A stretch of DNA of 64,000 nucleotides from positions 1 through 64,000 of the forward strand of contig CADCXA010000069.1 of assembly GCA_902806565.1 (NCBI GenBank), written 5' to 3'. Shown one piece after another: positions 60,194 through 64,000 of the stretch. The position numbers were made by a program, and so were the translations under genes. The notes beneath the pieces are model-generated. The model had not been told where the DNA came from. It searched no databases and saw only the letters and a program-made list of their open reading frames with translations. Position 1 is the stretch's first letter. Each line of letters begins with the position of its first letter. This DNA comes from Hypoxylon rubiginosum (taxonomy: Eukaryota; Ascomycota; Sordariomycetes; Xylariales; Hypoxylaceae).

Positions 60194-61441
60194 ATGAATA
60201 TATTTGCCCCGGCCGCCACTCTTAACTCGCTTCCGGTGCTCTTGGTACAGGTTGGATACGCAACTGCAATAATGGTGATGTGGTTAAATAATGCGAACCA
60301 CTGGGTAACCAGCTGCCCCAAGATTATTCTCACCACTGTGCTGATCATCCTCAATGCACCCAGTATCGCCTTCGGTGCTGCCCTTCCACCCCCTACCGGT
60401 CCTTATCAAGTTGGCGTGCGCAAGTACACTATTGAGCACTACAATGACCATGACGCGGTAGCACCTAATAATGTGAGCACCGCATTTTTGGCCACCGTGT
60501 TTTATCCCACGACCCAGATACCAAAAGGCGAACCGAAGCCGTATTTGAACCCCGAAACAGCAGCCTACTACGAGGAGCATTGGAATTACACGTCCGGGAC
60601 CTTGGCATCCATCACTTCGACCGTGCGGTGGGATGCCCCTTTCCTGGAGACGGACGGATCGCCCTACCCGACGATCCTGTTCGGGCCTGGTGGCGGGGGC
60701 ACGCCGGTCGAGGGGAGCACGATTTTGCTTTCCGAGCTGGCATCGTATGGCTACGCGGTTATCGGGTTGGACCACCCATTCGAGCAGCCCTTCATCCGGT
60801 TTCCGAACGGCACGGGTGTCGTGGGACTCTTGGACGACGAGAGCTGGATCACGGCCGAGCAAATCTACGATACGCGACTCGAAGACAACGCGGTGTTCCT
60901 GGACCTGTATCTCTCCAAGTTAGTACGCGAGCTGAAGCTGCCGTTCGGTACCGCCCACCTCGGCGCCTTCGGATACTCCATAGGCGGTGCGGCGGCGCTC
61001 GGGTCGGCGCAGGATAGCAGCCGCCTCGTCTCAGGGCTGAATCTCGACGGAACCTTCGTCGGGAAGCCTGCGCTGAACGGCAGCGCCGCCGACCTGCGCA
61101 AGCCCGCGTTCCTGGTGGGCAGCGCGGGACACATGCCCGTCGAGGGCGGCGATCCCACGTGGATCTCGTTTCCGCGGTGGCAGACGGCGTACCAGCGCTT
61201 CATCCTTATTAATGGGACGACGCACCTCGACCTCTGCGACAATACGTTTTGGAAGACCCTCGAGAGCGACCTGGATCATTTCGCGGGGCCCATCGATGGC
61301 CTCGAGATGGTTAAGGTCTTGAATGCCTATGTCAAAGCCTTCTTCGATTTGACTTTGCTAGGCCGTAACTCGCCTATCTTAGATGGTCCATCGCCAGAGT
61401 TTCCAGAGGTAGAATATCTTAATGTATCGGGGGTCTCATGA
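60194..61441 (+). CDS. PAF-acetylhydrolase-like secreted alpha/beta hydrolase
   Basis: 415 residues in one exon from the ATG at 60,194; later in-frame ATGs at 60,272 and 60,278 could be the true start. The segment KIILTTVLIILNAPSIAFGA before ALPPPTGPYQVG looks like a signal peptide or anchor, and NxS/T sites are frequent, so the protein is probably secreted. Fold landmarks: the strand-rich start (FLATVFYPT), oxyanion region TILFGPGGGG, the nucleophile elbow FGYSIGGAAALG with Ser262, Asp285 in LNLDGTF, and His344 in NGTTHLDLCD. This is a complete Ser-Asp-His triad in the order of the platelet-activating-factor acetylhydrolase family. Activity is probably on short-chain esters or oxidised lipids; the substrate is inferred only. 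Codon use is GC-rich from 60,630 onward. Confidence 0.82.
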   Translation: MNIFAPAATLNSLPVLLVQVGYATAIMVMWLNNANHWVTSCPKIILTTVLIILNAPSIAFGAALPPPTGPYQVGVRKYTIEHYNDHDAVAPNNVSTAFLATVFYPTTQIPKGEPKPYLNPETAAYYEEHWNYTSGTLASITSTVRWDAPFLETDGSPYPTILFGPGGGGTPVEGSTILLSELASYGYAVIGLDHPFEQPFIRFPNGTGVVGLLDDESWITAEQIYDTRLEDNAVFLDLYLSKLVRELKLPFGTAHLGAFGYSIGGAAALGSAQDSSRLVSGLNLDGTFVGKPALNGSAADLRKPAFLVGSAGHMPVEGGDPTWISFPRWQTAYQRFILINGTTHLDLCDNTFWKTLESDLDHFAGPIDGLEMVKVLNAYVKAFFDLTLLGRNSPILDGPSPEFPEVEYLNVSGVS

Positions 61442-62562
61442 TCGGGGTCTTTTATCGATCTATTATAGGGTGATCGATTTATTTTCGAGCCTTGAATTAG
61501 TGTACGTAGTTTCGGTTAGGCTTTGTCTCCGTGATTCTTGAACGTCAGGAAGCTGTGGAATCGTGGAAAGAAAGACTAGGTGATACTGTTAGTTACAACA
61601 AACAGGGCTGATTAGGTACAGAAATGACTCATCAACGTTCAACTCACAACGTTAGAAACAACGCTCAAGGCTAAGAAGTTATGAATTCAGGAGTTTGAGA
61701 AGATTCAAGATGTGAATTCTGTGTAAATTGTGTCCATGTAACAACTGGTAACTACACTACTGACAGATATAGGTATAAGACGATTCGATAAATATACTAT
61801 CGTCGCCTTGTTCCAGTTTTTGTTTCTGTTTGTGAAATACGTAAACTTATTATAGTATGAGTCTTGGTAGGCATAGTGAAATTTGTCAGAGCTCACGTTG
61901 AAACAAAATCCTCACATTTTCAAAGTGCCGTTACATTATAAACATGACGTTGTCTATTAGAACGATCTGAAAGTTTTGCTATGCCTTTTCCATGCCGTAC
62001 TCCTGGAGCTGTAAAGAAAACTAACCCTATAAACTTGCAGTTTCACCGTAACGCCCTCCTTACCAGCTCACCCTCTCTGATCAGAGAGGAAGACTATTAC
62101 AATACTGGTGCCACTCTCTGTTTAATCGAAGACTTGTTACGTTAATAGCGTTGCCGCCTACAAGTCTAAGTTTGCATCCCGACAGACGATCTGATAAATT
62201 TGTTACAAATTTGATTTCTCACAAAAGTCAACACTGGTATGCAATACCTACCCGGTCCACGATACCTGCCTGGTACTTAAAGTAGTATTCGAGGCAGCTA
62301 CTCGCGATAAAAAACAAAGAGGTACTTGCTAGAAAGGTATTATCCTAGATCTGAAGCGGGATGATACCAGGAAAATACAGCAACTGCCACTACCTTACCT
62401 TTTTTCTATTTATTACCAAGTGACCATCAGCTCTCTTTTCTTCCCACCTACACCTTTTCTTCCCACCTGCACCTTTTCTTCCCACCTACACCCGTTCATC
62501 ATCTGGCATGACATCGCTACCGACATTACTGTCACTTCGTACCATTGCTATTTCTATGCTCG
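61442..62562. other. Intergenic
   Basis: No gene recognised. It ends in a pyrimidine-rich promoter with a three-unit 19-bp repeat directly upstream of the last gene. Confidence 0.45.
62436..62492. repeat. Three-unit 19-bp pyrimidine-rich repeat in a promoter
   Basis: TTTTCTTCCCACCTACACC is repeated three times head-to-tail (middle unit with one A-to-G change), 70 bases before the first ATG of the repeat-protein gene. A CT-rich repeat here may serve as a promoter or leader element. Confidence 0.8.
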
Positions 62563-63453
62563 ATGATGCCTTCGCCTAAGAAGAAGCAGATTCCCTACAG
62601 ACTCCCACGCCAAGGTCAGCATCGTGAGCAACGACTCGCTGTCTTGAGCCGACCGGAGGGAAGCACCCTTATCCCAGCACCAGCATCTTCTGGACTGCCC
62701 CCCAGACCGGCTGGTCCTATTCCCGCCTTGGCCCCCTCCCCTACTATTCCTCCCGCAGTAGCTAGTCTGCCTTCTCAGAATGATTTTCTCCCCGCCCGTG
62801 CATATTCATGGTCTCATCCGACAGAGGGACAGCAGTCTCTAGGCGTTTTGGTGCCTTCTTCCACCTCTAGCCTACCTACTCGTCCGCCGACACCGGAGTC
62901 CCTGATTTCGCCTTGGCGTACACTCCAGACTCGTCCTCACTTCGCGTCAGCGGCCGCGGCCGCGGTTACGTCTTCATCTGATTACTCTACGCGTCCTGCC
63001 CGGGCTTCTGCTGCTAGTGGTAATTCTTCTCATGAGAGATTACCACAGATACGCCGCCACCTAAACCCCCGCCGTGTCATTGGACGAGGTCGACAGCGAG
63101 AGTATCGACAGAGAGAGCATCTACAGAGAGATCATCTACAGCGAGAGCATCGACAGAGAGATCATCTACAGCGAGAGCATCGACAGAGAGAGCATCGACA
63201 GCGAGAGTATCGACAGCGAGAGCATCGACAGAGAGAGCATCGACAGAGAGAGCATCTACAGAGAGAGCATCTACAGAGAGATCATCTACAGCGAGAGCAT
63301 CGACAGAGAGAGCATCGACAGAGAGAGCATCGACAGCGAGAGTATCGACAGAGAGAGCATCGACAGCGAGAGCATCGACAGCGAGAGCATCGACAGCGAG
63401 AGCATCGACAGCGAGAGCATCGACAGCGGGAGTATCGACAGCGAGAGTATTGA
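62563..63453 (+). CDS. Low-complexity protein with 24 pentapeptide repeats (RQREH)
   Basis: The frame starts at MMPSPKKKQIPYRLPRQGQ. About 175 residues of Pro/Ser/Ala-rich disordered sequence follow (PRPAGPIPALAPSP, PTRPPTPESLISPW, AAAAAVTSSSDY), then a basic NPRRVIGRGRQ lead into 24 copies of (R/L)QR(E/D)(H/Y), and TGA at 63,451. Total 296 residues. In this frame the commonest repeat polymorphism (CGA/AGA) is silent, which supports it as the coding frame. After the stop the same frame continues for about 39 codons (NNPTDSSMDALSNATLDGGG...), so the TGA, in a CGA-like position, may be a recent nonsense change or the real protein may be longer or spliced. Family not recognised; no signal peptide. 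Nucleic-acid binding is possible from the charge but unproven. Confidence 0.55.
   Translation: MMPSPKKKQIPYRLPRQGQHREQRLAVLSRPEGSTLIPAPASSGLPPRPAGPIPALAPSPTIPPAVASLPSQNDFLPARAYSWSHPTEGQQSLGVLVPSSTSSLPTRPPTPESLISPWRTLQTRPHFASAAAAAVTSSSDYSTRPARASAASGNSSHERLPQIRRHLNPRRVIGRGRQREYRQREHLQRDHLQREHRQRDHLQREHRQREHRQREYRQREHRQREHRQREHLQREHLQRDHLQREHRQREHRQREHRQREYRQREHRQREHRQREHRQREHRQREHRQREYRQREY
63091..63450 (+). repeat. 24 x 15-bp tandem array
   Basis: Twenty-four gap-free 15-base units of consensus CGACAGMGAGAGCAT fill exactly 360 bases. Variable sites are position 2 (G or T), 7 (C or A), 12 (G or T) and 13 (C or T), plus one A-to-G at position 9 in unit 23. Blocks with CTA starts (units 3-6 and 12-14) suggest higher-order duplication. 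All six reading frames are open through the array. Confidence 0.95.
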
Positions 63454-64000
63454 CATTGCCGCCACAATAACCCTACCGACTCTTCGATGGATGCCCTCTC
63501 CAACGCTACTCTGGATGGGGGTGGGTTGACAGACACCAAGATGAACGCCCCAAACACAGAGTCCGAACTTCGCTGAGTCCAAGACAAGGCATAAGCAAAC
63601 CGCCACTGCTGTGTATACCTTGCATTGTGAGTTTACCCTTTTTTCTTTTTTTTTTTGCAGCTCATTCCTTCGTCATCTCATACTTCTCATCCTGTCCCCC
63701 TATCACGACACAAGCCAAAAGGCGCGGAAACAACGACGTTGTTGCTCAAGGAGCCATCAACGTAACGGCGAAAAGCTAGGTGTCTAACCAGCCCCCCTGT
63801 CCTCTACATCCAGACCCTTCAAACGGCCATAGTGGCCAGCAACTTCAATACCCCCTAGCCGTAAAGCAAACGCTGCTGTGGGCGTGAGTAACAACTACGG
63901 CACCGGGGAAATTCGCGGTTCCATCCCCATCCTGTATCCTCACCAGCACGCTCAGCACGCTCCCAATATCGAGTCTAACACTACTTCCTTCCCCGGCCAA
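63454..64000. other. Downstream of the repeat gene
   Basis: The frame of the repeat protein continues in good coding style from 63,454 to a second TGA at 63,571-63,573. A GTGAGT at 63,627 and a long pyrimidine tract ending in TTTGCAG at 63,660 look like splice signals, but are only about 34 bases apart. The rest has no recognised gene up to the window end. Confidence 0.4.

Noticed and set aside
63091..63450. CRISPR-like regular array
   Set aside because: Units are contiguous with no spacers, and the organism is a fungus; it is a coding minisatellite.

Overview
The window is nuclear DNA of a filamentous ascomycete (Pezizomycotina, most likely a sordariomycete). Protein genes are split by short GT-AG introns (mostly 41-135 bp). 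Several encode families typical of moulds: Zn2Cys6 regulator, Git3/Gpr1-type receptor, fungal F-box, HAUS6/AugF augmin subunit, NACHT-ankyrin NLR. One end is an extremely AT-rich block of the kind made by repeat-induced point mutation (RIP). No rRNA, tRNA, CRISPR or prokaryote-type operon was seen. Exon joins were worked out by hand from splice signals and reading frames and should be treated as models.

Layout. Positions 1 to about 11,940 are an AT isochore of ruined transposons. A Ty1/copia polymerase end is still readable at 1-1,569, and there are degenerate tandem repeats at 8,566 and 10,584. Just outside the boundary sits an intact four-exon gene of unknown family (12,427-13,485). It is followed in the same direction and reading frame by the wreck of a NACHT-ankyrin NLR gene (about 13,541-16,750), broken by RIP-type nonsense changes, a frameshift and an inserted element. 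This is the most unusual part of the window.

From 17 to 34 kb the genes are sparse. They are a GNAT acetyltransferase, a small GPI-anchored secreted protein, a major facilitator transporter with a 26-base homopolymer in its intron, an F-box protein, a class I glutamine amidotransferase-like protein and a seven-helix receptor. They are separated by gene-free stretches of up to 4.8 kb. A 5.3 kb gap (33.8-39.1 kb) precedes a denser housekeeping-like segment: a RING-containing SNF2 helicase of the Rad5/Rad16/Uls1 type, a cysteine-rich secreted peptide, the augmin subunit, an AsaB/CmcJ-like oxygenase and an 82-residue charged protein.

The last part (51-64 kb) holds a Zn2Cys6 regulator converging on a cupin protein, a multi-exon membrane protein, a BTB/POZ protein, a secreted PAF-acetylhydrolase-like esterase, and a proline/serine-rich gene ending in 24 perfect-length 15-bp repeats. 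No coherent biosynthetic cluster is evident. The regulator/cupin pair and the isolated oxygenase are the only hints of specialised metabolism.
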